A stretch of DNA of 64,000 nt from positions 518,108-582,107 of the forward strand of contig NZ_JACCBX010000003.1 of NCBI RefSeq assembly GCF_013409995.1. Direction: 5' to 3'. This document shows, piece by piece, positions 28,189 to 38,292 of this stretch. Within the stretch, counting starts at the first letter, position 1. Each line of letters begins with the position of its first letter. The notes under the pieces are model-generated. The model did not search any database. It was not told where the DNA came from and saw nothing but the letters and a program-made list of their open reading frames with translations. The translations under genes were made by a program, and so were the position numbers. This stretch comes from Neobacillus driksii. GTDB taxonomy: Bacteria; Bacillota; Bacilli; Bacillales; Cytobacillaceae.

Positions 28189-29331
28189 TTATTTTGTCAG
28201 ACGAGAAACAATTCTTGCCGTTTCTTGAGCTGTTTTGATGATTTGGTCTTCTGTCGTGTTAAAACCAAAGCTGAAACGGATAGAATTAATCAACCGATCT
28301 GATTCTTTACCAAACATGGCAACCAGGACATGTGAAGGTTCAATCGAACCCGCTGTGCAGGCAGAACCACTTGAAACAGCTATACCAGCTAAATCAAGGT
28401 TCACTAACATCGCTTCCACGTTTATTCCCGGAAAGCTTAAGTTTAATACATGAGGCATTGATTTATCAAGCAATCCGTTTATGGAAAACTCAATAGGATG
28501 TGCAGCCAATTTTTCTATCAATATTTTCTTAAATCCTTGATACTTTTCCCGTTTCACTAAACGTTCTTCAGAGGCTATTTTTACAGCTTCTTGAAACCCA
28601 ACAATGGCCGCAACATTTTCCGTACCTGCCCGTCTTTTCCGTTCCTGCTCACCACCAAAAGCACGAGGGACCAATTTAACCTTGTCATGCACATAAAGAA
28701 AACCAGTCCCTTTAGGTCCGTTTATTTTATGAGCGGAAACAGCTAATAAGTCAACATTCAGTTCATTGACATTGATGTCTTCCATTCCATATGCCTGGAC
28801 GGCATCTGTATGAAACAACGCTTGATAAGCTTTAAGTATCTCGCCAATTTCTTTTATCGGCTGAAGTGTTCCCACTTCATTATTCCCATACATAACGGAT
28901 ACAAGGATGGTATCATCTCTTAAGGCCGAAATAAGGTCATCAAGTGATATTTCCCCTGTTTCATCAACAGGTAGATAGGTTACCTCAAAGCCCATTTTTT
29001 CTAAACGTTGGCAGGCATGAAGTACAGCATGGTGTTCAACTTGAGTGGTGATAATGTGCTTACCTTTATGCTGGTAGCTTTCGGCAACACCAAATAAGGC
29101 CATATTATCAGCTTCTGTACCACCGCTTGTAAAAATAATTTCATTTTCCTTAGCGCCAATACTCCGAGCCAACGTTTCTCGTGCCAAATCAATATAGTGC
29201 CGTGCTTCCCGTCCAAACGAATGTATGCTGGATGGGTTACCATAATTGTTATTCATTACTTCCATCATTTTTTCAATCACCCGAGGGTGCATAGGAGTTG
29301 TAGCAGCATGGTCAAGATAGATTCTTTCCAT
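28189..29331 (-). CDS. yrvO: Cysteine desulfurase YrvO (NifS/IscS family)
   Basis: A 380-aa class V aminotransferase-fold PLP enzyme that takes sulfur from cysteine. The start MERIYLDHAATTPMHP is canonical; the PLP lysine is in SAHKINGPKGTG (about residue 200) and the catalytic cysteine loop is SSGSACTAGSIEPSHV. ATG at 29331 follows GAAGGTGG; the six-codon upstream extension is not needed. Between cymR and mnmA, as in B. subtilis, where the partner is MnmA. Confidence 0.95.
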   Translation of the reverse strand: MERIYLDHAATTPMHPRVIEKMMEVMNNNYGNPSSIHSFGREARHYIDLARETLARSIGAKENEIIFTSGGTEADNMALFGVAESYQHKGKHIITTQVEHHAVLHACQRLEKMGFEVTYLPVDETGEISLDDLISALRDDTILVSVMYGNNEVGTLQPIKEIGEILKAYQALFHTDAVQAYGMEDINVNELNVDLLAVSAHKINGPKGTGFLYVHDKVKLVPRAFGGEQERKRRAGTENVAAIVGFQEAVKIASEERLVKREKYQGFKKILIEKLAAHPIEFSINGLLDKSMPHVLNLSFPGINVEAMLVNLDLAGIAVSSGSACTAGSIEPSHVLVAMFGKESDRLINSIRFSFGFNTTEDQIIKTAQETARIVSRLTK

Positions 29332-29376
29332 CGTTCCACCTTCAATCAAAATAAATTCTCTATTCTACTGTTAACA

Positions 29377-29796
29377 TTAAATATAAAACATATAACCATC
29401 TGTTTCTGTATCGTTGCTATGACTTGCTAGATCTTCGAGGGTAGTATGGTCGAGAACACTTTTAATTGCGTCACGAATACGAATCCAAAGCTCGCGCTGT
29501 GCTGGCTCTTCTTCTTCAATTCCTTCCACAAGTGTAATCGGCCCTTCGAGTACGCGGATGACGTCACCAGCAGTAATTTTCGTTGGAGCATCAGCTAAGA
29601 TATAACCACCGTATGCACCACGAATACTTTTCACTAAGCCAGCATTTCTTAAAGGAGCGATAAGCTGTTCCAGATAATGTTCAGATAAGTTATTGGCTTG
29701 GGCAATTGTTTTTAATGATGTTGGTCCTTCGCCTTGGTTTTTAGCAAGTTCAATCATTATTGTTAATCCGTAACGGCCTTTTGTTGAAATCCTCAT
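29377..29796 (-). CDS. cymR: Cysteine metabolism repressor CymR
   Basis: A 139-aa Rrf2-family regulator. The winged HTH is MRISTKGRYGLTIMIELAKN to LSEHYLEQLIAPLR, followed by the wing RGAYGGYILADAP. It has no cysteines, so it cannot carry the Fe-S cluster of IscR-type members. In B. subtilis CymR with CysK represses sulfur-acquisition genes, including the yrrT-mtnN-mccA-mccB operon, which is 20 kb away in this window. It leads a cymR-yrvO-mnmA run of genes. Confidence 0.94.
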   Translation of the reverse strand: MRISTKGRYGLTIMIELAKNQGEGPTSLKTIAQANNLSEHYLEQLIAPLRNAGLVKSIRGAYGGYILADAPTKITAGDVIRVLEGPITLVEGIEEEEPAQRELWIRIRDAIKSVLDHTTLEDLASHSNDTETDGYMFYI

Positions 29797-29946
29797 ATTT
29801 TACACCTCTATTATTTTAATTTCTTTTTAAATACAAAGTAATTTGATAGGCATTAGCAATTATATCATATTGTACTTTAATATGCTTTTTGCTGAGAAAA
29901 TGGTAGAGTTAAATGGAACTTTATATTTTAGTTGGAGAGATGAAGT

Positions 29947-31218
29947 ATGCAGCAAAAGCCGCTGGCATTTCGAATGCGACCTAGAACAATTGAAGAGATC
30001 GTTGGACAGCAGCACCTTGTTGCCGATGATAATATTATTGCCCGTATGGTGAAAGCGAAACAGCTGACATCAATGATTTTATATGGACCCCCAGGTATAG
30101 GCAAAACCTCGATTGCAAGTGCCATCGCTGGCAGCACCAAATATGCCTTCCGGACACTAAACGCGGTCACTAACAATAAAAAAGACATGGAAATCGTAGC
30201 AGCAGAAGCAAAAATGTCCGGAAAAGTAATTCTGCTCCTGGATGAAGTCCATCGGCTAGATAAAGGAAAACAGGATTTCCTATTACCTTTTTTAGAAAAT
30301 GGCATGATCACCCTTATTGGTGCCACAACGAGTAACCCATATCACGCAATTAATCCTGCCATTCGCAGCCGCTGCCAAATTTTCGAGCTCAAACCATTAA
30401 CTCCTGAAGAAATCAAACTTGCATTACTCCGAGCCCTTAAGGACGAAGAACGTGGTTTCGGAAAGCTAAAGATTGATATAACTGAAGACGCATTAACTCA
30501 TTTTGCAAGCGCCTCGAATGGAGATGTCCGCAGCTCGTTAAACGCATTAGAGCTTGCCGTCCTTTCAACCGACACGGATGAAGAGGAAGTTATCCATATC
30601 GACCTTAAAACGGCAGAAGAATGCATGCAAAAGAAAAGTTATGGCTCGGATAAAGATGGTGATGGTCATTATGATGTTCTTTCTGCGTTTCAAAAGTCAA
30701 TTCGTGGAAGTGACGTGAATGCGGCCCTGCATTATCTTGGAAGATTAATTGAAGCAGGTGATCTTCAAAGTATTAGCAGAAGGCTGCTTGTAATCGCCTA
30801 TGAAGATGTTGGTCTAGCCAGTCCACAGGCTGGGGCACGTACACTAGCAGCTATAGAAACTTCAGAGAGAATTGGGTTTCCTGAAGCTAGAATTCCCTTA
30901 GCTAATGCAGTCATTGAGTTATGTCTATCACCGAAATCTAACTCAGCAGTAATAGCCATCAGTGAAGCCATTTCAGATATTCAAAAAGGAAATATTGGTG
31001 AAGTACCGGATCATTTGCGTGACGCTCATTATAAAGGAGCACAAGAGCTAGGCAGAGGAATTGGATACTTATATCCACATGATTATGAATCCGGCTGGGT
31101 GCCTCAGCAATATCTGCCTAACAAACTAAAGAACAAGAAATATTATCAACCTAAGAAAACAGGAAAGTTTGAGCAGGCACTTGCAACCGTTTATGAAAAA
31201 TTAATTCGTAAAAAATAA
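29947..31218 (+). CDS. rarA: Replication-associated recombination protein RarA (MgsA)
   Basis: A 423-aa AAA+ clamp-loader-like ATPase acting at stalled replication forks. Walker A is YGPPGIGKTSIASAIAG, Walker B ILLLDEVHRLDKGKQD, sensor 1 IGATTSNPY; the C-terminal half is the tetramerisation domain with GARTLAAIETSERIGFPEARI. GGAGAG precedes the ATG. Divergent from cymR with a 150-bp gap. In B. subtilis this is yrvN. Confidence 0.95.
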   Translation: MQQKPLAFRMRPRTIEEIVGQQHLVADDNIIARMVKAKQLTSMILYGPPGIGKTSIASAIAGSTKYAFRTLNAVTNNKKDMEIVAAEAKMSGKVILLLDEVHRLDKGKQDFLLPFLENGMITLIGATTSNPYHAINPAIRSRCQIFELKPLTPEEIKLALLRALKDEERGFGKLKIDITEDALTHFASASNGDVRSSLNALELAVLSTDTDEEEVIHIDLKTAEECMQKKSYGSDKDGDGHYDVLSAFQKSIRGSDVNAALHYLGRLIEAGDLQSISRRLLVIAYEDVGLASPQAGARTLAAIETSERIGFPEARIPLANAVIELCLSPKSNSAVIAISEAISDIQKGNIGEVPDHLRDAHYKGAQELGRGIGYLYPHDYESGWVPQQYLPNKLKNKKYYQPKKTGKFEQALATVYEKLIRKK

Positions 31219-31220
31219 CC

Positions 31221-31252
31221 TCTGGTAAAGACGCCAGAGGTCTTCTTTTTAT
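31221..31252. terminator. rarA terminator, shared with the ABC permease gene
   Basis: CCTCTGG, 8-nt loop, CCAGAGG, then TCTTCTTTTT on the plus strand. Confidence 0.82.
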
Positions 31253-32199
31253 GCTGCAACATCTCTCTTTTTAAAGACATAGAATGCCAGAAATTGAAAA
31301 ATCACAAAATAGATAATCAGCATGATGATTGAGAAAGTCATCGTCATCCCTTCAAGGAGCGGTGTTCCCTCGATGTACTGCATTAAATTAGTATTCGCAA
31401 ATAAAATGTATTTTGCCCAATCAAACTTCATTGACAGAAGTGCCGTGAATTGGCTACCCGTGAACATTAGAAATAAAGATAACCCGATTGCCAAAGAGCT
31501 GTTTCGGAAGACGGATGAAATCATGAACGCCATTGTTGTAAGCATAATCATCTCAATTGAACCTAATCCATAGTAAACAATTAAATGAACAACAATATGC
31601 TGTTCCGTTACTTTGCCATTAAAATAATTTAAATAAGGAAGTGCTTGTTCAGGGAATCCAAAAAGGATTGCGCCAAGCAGGACTGAAAATCCAAATAAAA
31701 TTCCAACCATTAAGAAAGCATACAACAAAACAGTAATATACTTTGACAATAATATCTTACTTCGATTTATCGGACGGATTAACAGCAGCTTAATCGTGCC
31801 CCAATTAAATTCACTTGCTACGATTCCTGCAGAAATCACAATCGTAAACAATCCTGCTAATAAGATAAGCTCCGAATTGTCTTTTACAAATGACCAGACA
31901 TTATACTTTTCCCGAAAAGGGATATCATGCTCAATTCTGTATTCATTAATCGCAATTTGTTTTTTGTAGTACTCCTGCTCCATTTTAATAGAACTGGATT
32001 CTAGCTGCTTTTTCAATGCCTCATTTTCCTGTTGTAATACCGGTTTCCATTCTTCCGTAACATTTGGTTCCTCTTCGATTAGATTATATTTCATAAAGAT
32101 TCCCGTGACCGAGATAATGACTAATAAAATAGCAATCATCACATAAGTTCCAGGTCTTCTAAAAATTTTCATCCATTCATTACGAATTAAATTAATCAT
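31249..32199 (-). CDS. ABC-2 type transporter permease
   Basis: A 316-aa permease with six predicted helices. The first (RPGTYVMIAILLVIISVTGIF) is followed by a 75-residue extracellular loop rich in Glu/Lys (about residues 37-110), then five clustered helices to the end. The pattern LLLIRPINRSKILLSKY after helix 2 is typical of ABC-2 permeases. It overlaps its ATPase by 4 nt. BcrB-like immunity or general ABC-2 export is likely; the substrate cannot be read from sequence. Confidence 0.83.
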   Translation of the reverse strand: MINLIRNEWMKIFRRPGTYVMIAILLVIISVTGIFMKYNLIEEEPNVTEEWKPVLQQENEALKKQLESSSIKMEQEYYKKQIAINEYRIEHDIPFREKYNVWSFVKDNSELILLAGLFTIVISAGIVASEFNWGTIKLLLIRPINRSKILLSKYITVLLYAFLMVGILFGFSVLLGAILFGFPEQALPYLNYFNGKVTEQHIVVHLIVYYGLGSIEMIMLTTMAFMISSVFRNSSLAIGLSLFLMFTGSQFTALLSMKFDWAKYILFANTNLMQYIEGTPLLEGMTMTFSIIMLIIYFVIFQFLAFYVFKKRDVAA

Positions 32200-33119
32200 G
32201 GTCTTTTGCCCCCCTTATCTGCCGTTACTTCAAGGAAGCGGTCTTCTAAAGTTTTCGATACTTCTTTAATTCCAAACACTTGGATATCCTCTTCAACGAA
32301 CATTTTTACCAATTCTGGTACAACTTCTTTTGTCAGCTCCAGCGTTATGCCGTTTCGTGAAGAAGTAACAGGGATATCGGGAAAGTTTGACTTCACAAGG
32401 GTTACTGCCTTTTCACTGGGAATAACCTCAAATTCAAAACTAGCACTGCTGCTGTGTACAAACTCTTGTACCAGTTGGACGTCAATAAGCTGTCCATTTT
32501 GAATGATTCCGATTCTGTCACACATCATTTCCATTTCAGAAAGGATATGGCTTGAAACAATGACAGCCATATTTTTTTCCCTCGCCAGCAGCCGAATATA
32601 ATCACGAATCTCTCTTATTCCTGCAGGATCCAGTCCGTTTGTCGGTTCATCCAAGATCAATACACTAGGATCATGTAAAAGGCACTGTGCCAATCCCAAT
32701 CTCTGGCGCATCCCAAGTGAGTAAGTTTTAACTTTATCATGAATTCTGTCTGATAATCCGACAAGTTTAACTGTCTCATCAATCTTTTCCTTTGTAACTC
32801 CTTTTACCATGCGAGCATAGTGGATGAGGTTTTGATAGCCGCTTAGAAATTTGTACATTTCCGGATTCTCAACGATGGCTCCCACATGTCTTACCGCATC
32901 TTCAAAGTTCGTTTTTATACTTTTCCCACCTATCATGATATCCCCTGATGTAATATCTATCAGACCAACAATCATTCGAATAGTGGTTGTTTTACCGGCC
33001 CCATTTGGTCCTAGGAAACCAAATACTTCACCTTTATTAACCTCAAAGCTGATATTATCTATTATCGTTCTTCCTTTAATCACTTTGGTAACATCTTTTA
33101 TGGCTACAATGGATTCCAA
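32196..33119 (-). CDS. ABC transporter ATP-binding protein (BcrA-like)
   Basis: A 307-aa ATPase. Walker A is GPNGAGKTTTIRM (about residue 38), the ABC signature YSLGMRQRLGLA, Walker B VLILDEPTNGLDPAG, and the switch His in VSSHILSEM. A C-terminal extension of about 90 residues beyond the NBD is typical of bacitracin-export-like ATPases. TTG start at 33119 with GGGGG about 7 nt upstream; longer in-frame starts lack a site. It forms a two-gene export system with the permease; no sensor kinase or lantibiotic gene is nearby. Confidence 0.88.
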   Translation of the reverse strand: MESIVAIKDVTKVIKGRTIIDNISFEVNKGEVFGFLGPNGAGKTTTIRMIVGLIDITSGDIMIGGKSIKTNFEDAVRHVGAIVENPEMYKFLSGYQNLIHYARMVKGVTKEKIDETVKLVGLSDRIHDKVKTYSLGMRQRLGLAQCLLHDPSVLILDEPTNGLDPAGIREIRDYIRLLAREKNMAVIVSSHILSEMEMMCDRIGIIQNGQLIDVQLVQEFVHSSSASFEFEVIPSEKAVTLVKSNFPDIPVTSSRNGITLELTKEVVPELVKMFVEEDIQVFGIKEVSKTLEDRFLEVTADKGGKRP

Positions 33120-33182
33120 TAAACTTCCCCCTCTCTCCTTCAAGTTTACCGTATAATAGATAAAATTTCCCATTATTATCAA

Positions 33183-33213
33183 AAAAATAAACCCCGACCT
33201 TTAGGTACGGGGC
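33183..33213 (-). terminator. tcdA terminator
   Basis: Minus strand: AGCCCCG, 11-nt loop, CGGGGTT, then TATTTTTTT. Confidence 0.82.
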
Positions 33214-33219
33214 TTAGTC

Positions 33220-33987
33220 TTATTTTTCATCTGCTACACGTGTAATTTTGATATCTGCTAGCAATTGCCTTACGACATAACTTGCCATGATTATTCCACA
33301 AGCAGATGGTACAAAGGCATTAGAGGATGGAGGCATTTGTGCTTTACGAATTGGCGCGTTCGCATTCCCAACCTCTTTCTTGACATCTTCACGAATAACA
33401 ATCGGACTTTCATCAGAAAAGACCACCGGTATGCCCTTGTGGATTCGTTCTTTACGCAGCTTCGTACGAATTACTTTAGCAATTGGATCCGTATGCGTTT
33501 TTGAGATATCCGCAATCTTAAAGCGAGTTGGGTCCATTTTATTAGCCGCACCCATGCTGGAGATAATCGGGATATTTCGTTTTAGACATTCTTTCATGAG
33601 ATGAATTTTATAAATAATCGTATCCGAAGCGTCAACGACAAAATCCAAGCCATGGCTGAAGAATTGTTCATACGTTTCTTCTGTATAAAACATCTTCAAA
33701 GCGATAACTTCACAATCCGGATTAATGTCTTTAATTCGTTCTTTCATGAGTTCAGCTTTTGGTTGTCCTACTGTGGAAAGAAGTGCGATGAGCTGACGAT
33801 TTACATTTGTAATATCAACAGTATCTTTATCGACTAGTATCAGCCGGCCAACCCCAGAGCGTGCAAGTGCTTCAGCAGCAAAAGAGCCGACACCGCCAAT
33901 TCCCAATACAGCGACGGTACTGTTTTTCATAATATCTAGACCTTCTTTGCCAATGGCAAGTTCATTACGAGAAAATTGATGCAGCAT
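33220..33987 (-). CDS. tcdA: tRNA threonylcarbamoyladenosine dehydratase
   Basis: A 255-aa E1-like/ThiF-family ATP-dependent enzyme that cyclises t6A37 of tRNAs to ct6A. The nucleotide-binding motif is VLGIGGVGSFAAEALARSG (about residues 28-46), with LVDKDTVDITNVNRQ next. CxxC-type zinc cysteines of ThiF are not seen, as is normal for TcdA. ATG at 33987, start MLHQFSRNELAIGKE, follows GGAGGATCC. Known as yrvM in B. subtilis. Confidence 0.93.
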   Translation of the reverse strand: MLHQFSRNELAIGKEGLDIMKNSTVAVLGIGGVGSFAAEALARSGVGRLILVDKDTVDITNVNRQLIALLSTVGQPKAELMKERIKDINPDCEVIALKMFYTEETYEQFFSHGLDFVVDASDTIIYKIHLMKECLKRNIPIISSMGAANKMDPTRFKIADISKTHTDPIAKVIRTKLRKERIHKGIPVVFSDESPIVIREDVKKEVGNANAPIRKAQMPPSSNAFVPSACGIIMASYVVRQLLADIKITRVADEK

Positions 33988-34113
33988 GTGGATCCTCCAG
34001 ATATATAAATTCGACTTACTAATATCATTTACCCTAAAAAAATATAACATACTCCCCTATAAATTCAAGCATTTCTATAGGGATTAATATCGAGCTAATG
34101 TGGGACTATTTTG

Positions 34114-34515
34114 CTTCATGAAAGTTTTATGAGGCCCATTTCTCTTGATTACAATTATTTTTGGACTTCATGATCGCTCTATGAGACCCATTTTTCTTAA
34201 GAACACTTATTTTTAGGCTTCATGATTGCTTTATGAGATCCATTTTTTCCTGATGACATTATTTTTGGGCTTCATGATTGCTTTATGAGATCCATTTTTT
34301 CCTGATGACATTATTTTTGGGCTTCATGATCGCTTTATGAGACCCATTTTTTCCTGATGACATTATTTTTGGGCTTCATGATCGCTTTATGAGACGCATC
34401 TTTTCTGATGGCACTGTTTTTTGGGCTTCATGATCGCTTTATGAGACGCATCTTTTCTGATGGCACTGTTTTTTGGGCTTCATGAATGTTTTTGAATGCC
34501 CTTTTTTCTTGAACA
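34114..34515. repeat. Tandem array of 52-bp hairpin-forming units, locus 1
   Basis: Seven full units and one partial, each exactly 52 bp, starting at 34114, 34166, 34218, 34270, 34322, 34374, 34426 and 34478. Units 3 and 4 are identical, as are 6 and 7. Each contains GGGCTTCATGA, a 5-6 nt spacer, then TTATGAGRCCCA, an imperfect inverted repeat. It lies in the tcdA-6S RNA gap, downstream of the 6S RNA terminator in the direction of transcription. No coding frame is evident. Confidence 0.93.
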
Positions 34516-34551
34516 AATAAAGGTGAGGTTGAATTCCTCGTATCACAAAAT

Positions 34552-34588
34552 AAAAATAGCCCCCTGCTTATGCAGGAGACTATTTTTA
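34552..34588. terminator. 6S RNA terminator
   Basis: AATAG-CCCCCTGC, TTAT loop, GCAGGAGA-CTATT, with T runs on both strands. Confidence 0.85.
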
Positions 34589-34793
34589 TAAGGGTCCCAA
34601 TGGTGCCGTCGCGCTTAGTTCCTTCTTTTGATCCCGCATATCAGCAGGTGGGTGTCTTATTCCAAGTTTATGTAAGTCCCTTTAACCGTATAGGTTGAGG
34701 CTTTTACGCAACTTGAAAACGCAGACTCCCGAAGAAATAATGTTGGTCAAAAGTTAGGTAATACAACGTACATTTCAGGACACTTATTTGATT
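34552..34793 (-). ncRNA. bsrA: 6S RNA (BsrA/SsrS type)
   Basis: The gap between aspS and tcdA is where B. subtilis 6S-1 RNA (bsrA) is encoded. Here a sigma-A promoter is followed by about 240 nt with no frame, ending in a strong terminator. The ends can pair: ATAAG-GTCC near 34780 with GGAC-CTTAT near 34590, making the long closing stem typical of 6S RNA. The true 3' end of the processed RNA may be near 34590. 6S RNA binds sigma-A RNA polymerase. Placement is by synteny and structure, not by sequence alignment. Confidence 0.78.
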
Positions 34794-34799
34794 GATTTT

Positions 34800-34828
34800 A
34801 TAATACCATAAAGTAATAGACCATTCAA
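34800..34828 (-). promoter_or_regulatory. Promoter of the 6S RNA gene
   Basis: Minus strand TTGAAT (34823-34828), 17-nt spacer, TATTAT (34800-34805), just past the aspS stop codon. Confidence 0.78.
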
Positions 34829-34848
34829 GGTTTCATGAAAACGTTTTA

Positions 34849-36624
34849 CTAACTTTTATTATTAACATTTAGTGACAAATGAAGTTCTTTTAATTGAGCT
34901 TCGGAAACAGCACCTGGTGCGTCTGTCAACAAATCGCTGGCACTAGCCGTTTTTGGAAAAGCAATGGTATCACGCAGATTGGAACTTCCTGCAAGCAGCA
35001 TGACCAAACGGTCCAAACCAAGAGCAATTCCACCATGAGGCGGTGTACCATATTCGAAAGCGTTCAATAAGAAACCAAATTGCTCTTGCGCTTCTTCAGG
35101 TGTGAATCCAAGCACGTTAAACATTTTTTCTTGAACAGAACGTTCAAAAATTCTTAATGAACCTCCTCCGAGCTCATATCCATTTAGAACAAGGTCATAG
35201 GCCTGTGCACGTACTCTAGCAGGATCTGTATCTAAGTATGGCAGGTCTTCTCTAAACGGCATAGTGAACGGATGGTGCGCCGCATAATAACGGCCTTCTT
35301 CCTCACCATATTCAAGCAATGGCCAATCGGTAATCCATAGGAAATTAAACTTACTTTGATCGATTAGCCCTAATTCTTTACCCAGCTTTAAACGCAGTGC
35401 TCCCAAGGCATCAGCAACGACATTTTTCTTGTCGGCTACAAATAGGAGAAGGTCTCCTTCGTTTGCATCTAATACCGTTCTTAAAGCATTAGCATCTGCG
35501 TCTGCAAAGAATTTAGCAATCGGCCCTTTTAATCCCTCTGCGTCTACCTTCAGCCACGCTAGACCTTTTGCCCCATATACTCCCACAAATTCAGTCAGCG
35601 CATCAATATCCTTACGAGAATATTTTTCAGCAACACCTTTTACGTTAATACCCTTTACTTGACCGCCATTCGCAACTGCAGCAGCAAAGACTTTAAAGCC
35701 TGAATCCTTAACAACTTCGGAAAGGTCTACCAGCTCAAGTCCAAAACGAGTATCAGGTTTATCCGAGCCAAAGCGGCTTATAGCCTCATCATAAGTCATT
35801 CGTGGAAATGGTGCAGGAATATCTACCCCTTTAACTTCCTTCATCAAACCAGTCATCATTTTTTCCATTAAGCCCAGGATATCCTCTTGACCAAGGAAGC
35901 TTGTTTCAATATCGATCTGTGTAAACTCAGGCTGACGGTCTGCCCGTAAATCTTCATCACGGAAACAGCGGGCAATTTGATAGTAACGCTCAATCCCGCC
36001 AAGCATTAGCAGCTGCTTGAACAACTGTGGTGATTGTGGTAAGGCATAAAACTCACCAGGATGAACACGGCTAGGTACGAGATAGTCACGGGCTCCCTCT
36101 GGAGTGCTTTTTGTTAAGATTGGTGTTTCAATATCTAAAAATCCTTCAGTATCAAGGAAATCTCTGATGTGCTTCGTTACTTGGTGCCGCATTTTTAATG
36201 TTTCCAAAATCACAGGACGACGGAAGTCTAAATAACGGTATTTCAGGCGCACATCTTCAGATACGTCGGTTTTATCTGCTATCGTAAATGGCGGCGTTTT
36301 TGCTTCGTTAATGATGGTTACCATTTCAGCTTGAACTTCAATTTTCCCAGTTTTTAAATTAGGATTGATCGTTCCAGCCTCACGGCTAATGACCGTTCCT
36401 TGAATATCCAGTACATACTCACTGCGAATCTTCTCAGCAATTTCCAATGCTTCTTTTGATACATCCGGATTGAAAACAACTTGAACAATACCTGAACGAT
36501 CGCGGAGATCGATAAAAATTAATCCACCTAGGTCGCGGCGTTTTGAAACCCAGCCTTTCAGTGTTACTTTTTCACCAATGGCTGATTCTGGCACATCGCC
36601 ACAAAAATACGTTCTCCCATACAT
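34849..36624 (-). CDS. aspS: Aspartate--tRNA ligase
   Basis: A 591-aa bacterial-type class II synthetase. The N-terminal OB-fold anticodon domain ([22 protein letters not shown] near residue 25) precedes motif 2 ([14 protein letters not shown]), the GAD insertion (about residues 300-415) and motif 3 ([13 protein letters not shown]). Start [10 protein letters not shown] follows AAGGAGAGG. It lies 15 nt after hisS and shares its T-box leader. Confidence 0.97.
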   Translation of the reverse strand: MYGRTYFCGDVPESAIGEKVTLKGWVSKRRDLGGLIFIDLRDRSGIVQVVFNPDVSKEALEIAEKIRSEYVLDIQGTVISREAGTINPNLKTGKIEVQAEMVTIINEAKTPPFTIADKTDVSEDVRLKYRYLDFRRPVILETLKMRHQVTKHIRDFLDTEGFLDIETPILTKSTPEGARDYLVPSRVHPGEFYALPQSPQLFKQLLMLGGIERYYQIARCFRDEDLRADRQPEFTQIDIETSFLGQEDILGLMEKMMTGLMKEVKGVDIPAPFPRMTYDEAISRFGSDKPDTRFGLELVDLSEVVKDSGFKVFAAAVANGGQVKGINVKGVAEKYSRKDIDALTEFVGVYGAKGLAWLKVDAEGLKGPIAKFFADADANALRTVLDANEGDLLLFVADKKNVVADALGALRLKLGKELGLIDQSKFNFLWITDWPLLEYGEEEGRYYAAHHPFTMPFREDLPYLDTDPARVRAQAYDLVLNGYELGGGSLRIFERSVQEKMFNVLGFTPEEAQEQFGFLLNAFEYGTPPHGGIALGLDRLVMLLAGSSNLRDTIAFPKTASASDLLTDAPGAVSEAQLKELHLSLNVNNKS

Positions 36625-36639
36625 GAAGATCCTCTCCTT

Positions 36640-37911
36640 TTATCTCTTTAATTCTTGAAAATATTTTACAAACTGTGTTAAATCTATTTCCACTTGCTCA
36701 CCAGTAGCCATATTCTTTAGATTAATTTTATTATTCGCAAGCTCTTCGTCACCTAGAACGGCAACATATTTTGCGTTTAGACGGTCAGCGGCTTTAAATT
36801 GTGCTTTAATTTTTCGGTTTAAATAGTCTCGCTCACAAGAAACACCAGCAAGTCGAAGTTTCTGAAGCAGTCCTACTGTATAGTCCTTTGCTTCCTCACC
36901 TAACGCAGCTAGATAACAATCAATGCCTTGATTGATTTCGAGCTCAATTCCTTCAGCCTTGAGTGCGGCAATAAAGCGTTCAATACTCATCGCAAAACCA
37001 ATTCCCGGAGTTTCTGGGCCGCCCATTTCTTCGGCTAAACCGTTATAACGACCGCCGCCGCATAATGTAGTAATCGCTCCAAAGCCCTCGGCATCGCTCA
37101 TAATTTCAAAAGCCGTGTGATTATAATAATCCAACCCGCGTACTAGATTCGGATCGACCACAAACTCAATTTCTAACTGTGTTAAATACTGCTGTAATTT
37201 TTCAAAATAAGCCTTAGAATCATCATTTAGATAATCGATAATCGATGGCGCAGTTTTCATTAATTCGTGATTGTGATCCTGCTTACAATCGAGAATTCTC
37301 AATGGATTTTTTTCAAGACGGTTTTGGCAGTCTTGACAAAACTCTCCGATTCTTGGCTGAAAATGATTGACTAAAGCGTTGCGGTGAGCGGTTCTAGACT
37401 CCTTATCTCCAAGACTATTGATTACAAGCTTTAGCTTTTTCAAGCCCATTTCCTTGTATAGGTTCATTGCAAGAGAAATAACCTCTGCATCAATTGCTGG
37501 GTCGTTACTTCCCAATGCTTCGATGCCAAATTGAACAAATTGACGGAAACGTCCTGCTTGCGGACGTTCGTAGCGGAACATCGGTCCCATATAATAAAGC
37601 TTAACCGGTTGATTTGGATAACCAAACATCTTTTTCTCAACAAACGACCTTACTACGGCTGCCGTACCTTCTGGTCTTAGTGTGAGGCTGCGGCCGCCAC
37701 GATCATCGAATGTGTACATTTCCTTCTGGACAATATCAGTGGTATCGCCGACACCACGAGCAAATAAATCTGTTTGTTCGAAGATTGGAGTGCGGATTTC
37801 TTGATATTGATATTTTTCACAAAGCTCTCTCGCTTTTGCTTCAATCAGCTGCCATTTTTCTACCTCTCCAGGCAGAATGTCCTGCGTGCCTCTTGGAATG
37901 CTAATCGACAT
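36640..37911 (-). CDS. hisS: Histidine--tRNA ligase
   Basis: A 423-aa class II synthetase. [16 protein letters not shown] starts the catalytic domain. Motif 2 is [15 protein letters not shown], histidine motif 1 is [14 protein letters not shown], and histidine motif 2 is CGGGRYNGL; the anticodon domain is C-terminal. ATG at 37911 follows TAAGGAGGAATTC; the long open frame upstream runs into the T-box leader and is not used. Confidence 0.97.
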   Translation of the reverse strand: MSISIPRGTQDILPGEVEKWQLIEAKARELCEKYQYQEIRTPIFEQTDLFARGVGDTTDIVQKEMYTFDDRGGRSLTLRPEGTAAVVRSFVEKKMFGYPNQPVKLYYMGPMFRYERPQAGRFRQFVQFGIEALGSNDPAIDAEVISLAMNLYKEMGLKKLKLVINSLGDKESRTAHRNALVNHFQPRIGEFCQDCQNRLEKNPLRILDCKQDHNHELMKTAPSIIDYLNDDSKAYFEKLQQYLTQLEIEFVVDPNLVRGLDYYNHTAFEIMSDAEGFGAITTLCGGGRYNGLAEEMGGPETPGIGFAMSIERFIAALKAEGIELEINQGIDCYLAALGEEAKDYTVGLLQKLRLAGVSCERDYLNRKIKAQFKAADRLNAKYVAVLGDEELANNKINLKNMATGEQVEIDLTQFVKYFQELKR

Positions 37912-37963
37912 AGCAGAATTCCTCCTTACCATTACTGTTTTATGTAAAAAATTTCTATAAAAA

Positions 37964-38230
37964 ACAAAAAAACTCCCGTCCCTTGTATAAATACAAGGGA
38001 CGAGAGTTATAATCCCGCGGTGCCACCCTAGTTGAAGGCATAAACGATCATGCACTTCCTCTTTTACAGTTAACGCCTGCTCACGTTCTTCTCCTACTAA
38101 AGGTGAAATACCTTTTTCAGAGAGAAGCCTTCGGAGTGTTCATTCATTAAGAATCATGTAGAAATGCTTTCAGCCAGGGCATTTCCTCTCTTTTCATGTT
38201 TTAGCTTAACTACTATGCTCCATCATTGGT
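37964..38230 (-). promoter_or_regulatory. T-box leader of hisS-aspS (His specifier)
   Basis: T-box sequence AGGGTGGCACCGCG at 38016-38029 on the minus strand, followed by a terminator with arms ACTCTCGTCCCTTGTAT and the complement, then a T run (37964-38009). Stem I shows AAAGAGAGGAAAT and CTGGCTGAAAG. A CAC histidine codon at 38136-38138 sits in GAACACT, the same context as the alaS specifier. Low charged tRNA-His should therefore raise both synthetases. Confidence 0.93.
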
Positions 38231-38256
38231 TATTTCCATGTGTTTTTATTTATATA

Positions 38257-38285
38257 ATATTACGGAGCATTGAATCCAATGTCAA
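38257..38285 (-). promoter_or_regulatory. Sigma-A promoter of the hisS T-box
   Basis: Minus strand TTGACA (38280-38285), 17-nt spacer, TAATAT (38257-38262). Confidence 0.82.
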
Positions 38286-38292
38286 GAAGGAT

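Noticed and set aside
31249..33119. Bacteriocin immunity cluster
   Set aside because: The ABC pair resembles BcrAB, but no precursor peptide, modification enzyme or BceRS-like kinase is adjacent.
34114..34515. Regular repeats that could be a CRISPR array
   Set aside because: The whole 52-bp unit repeats with no unique spacers, and no cas genes are near.
36640..38055. 471-aa version of hisS
   Set aside because: The extra 48 codons are T-box leader; AGGAGG precedes the ATG at 37911.
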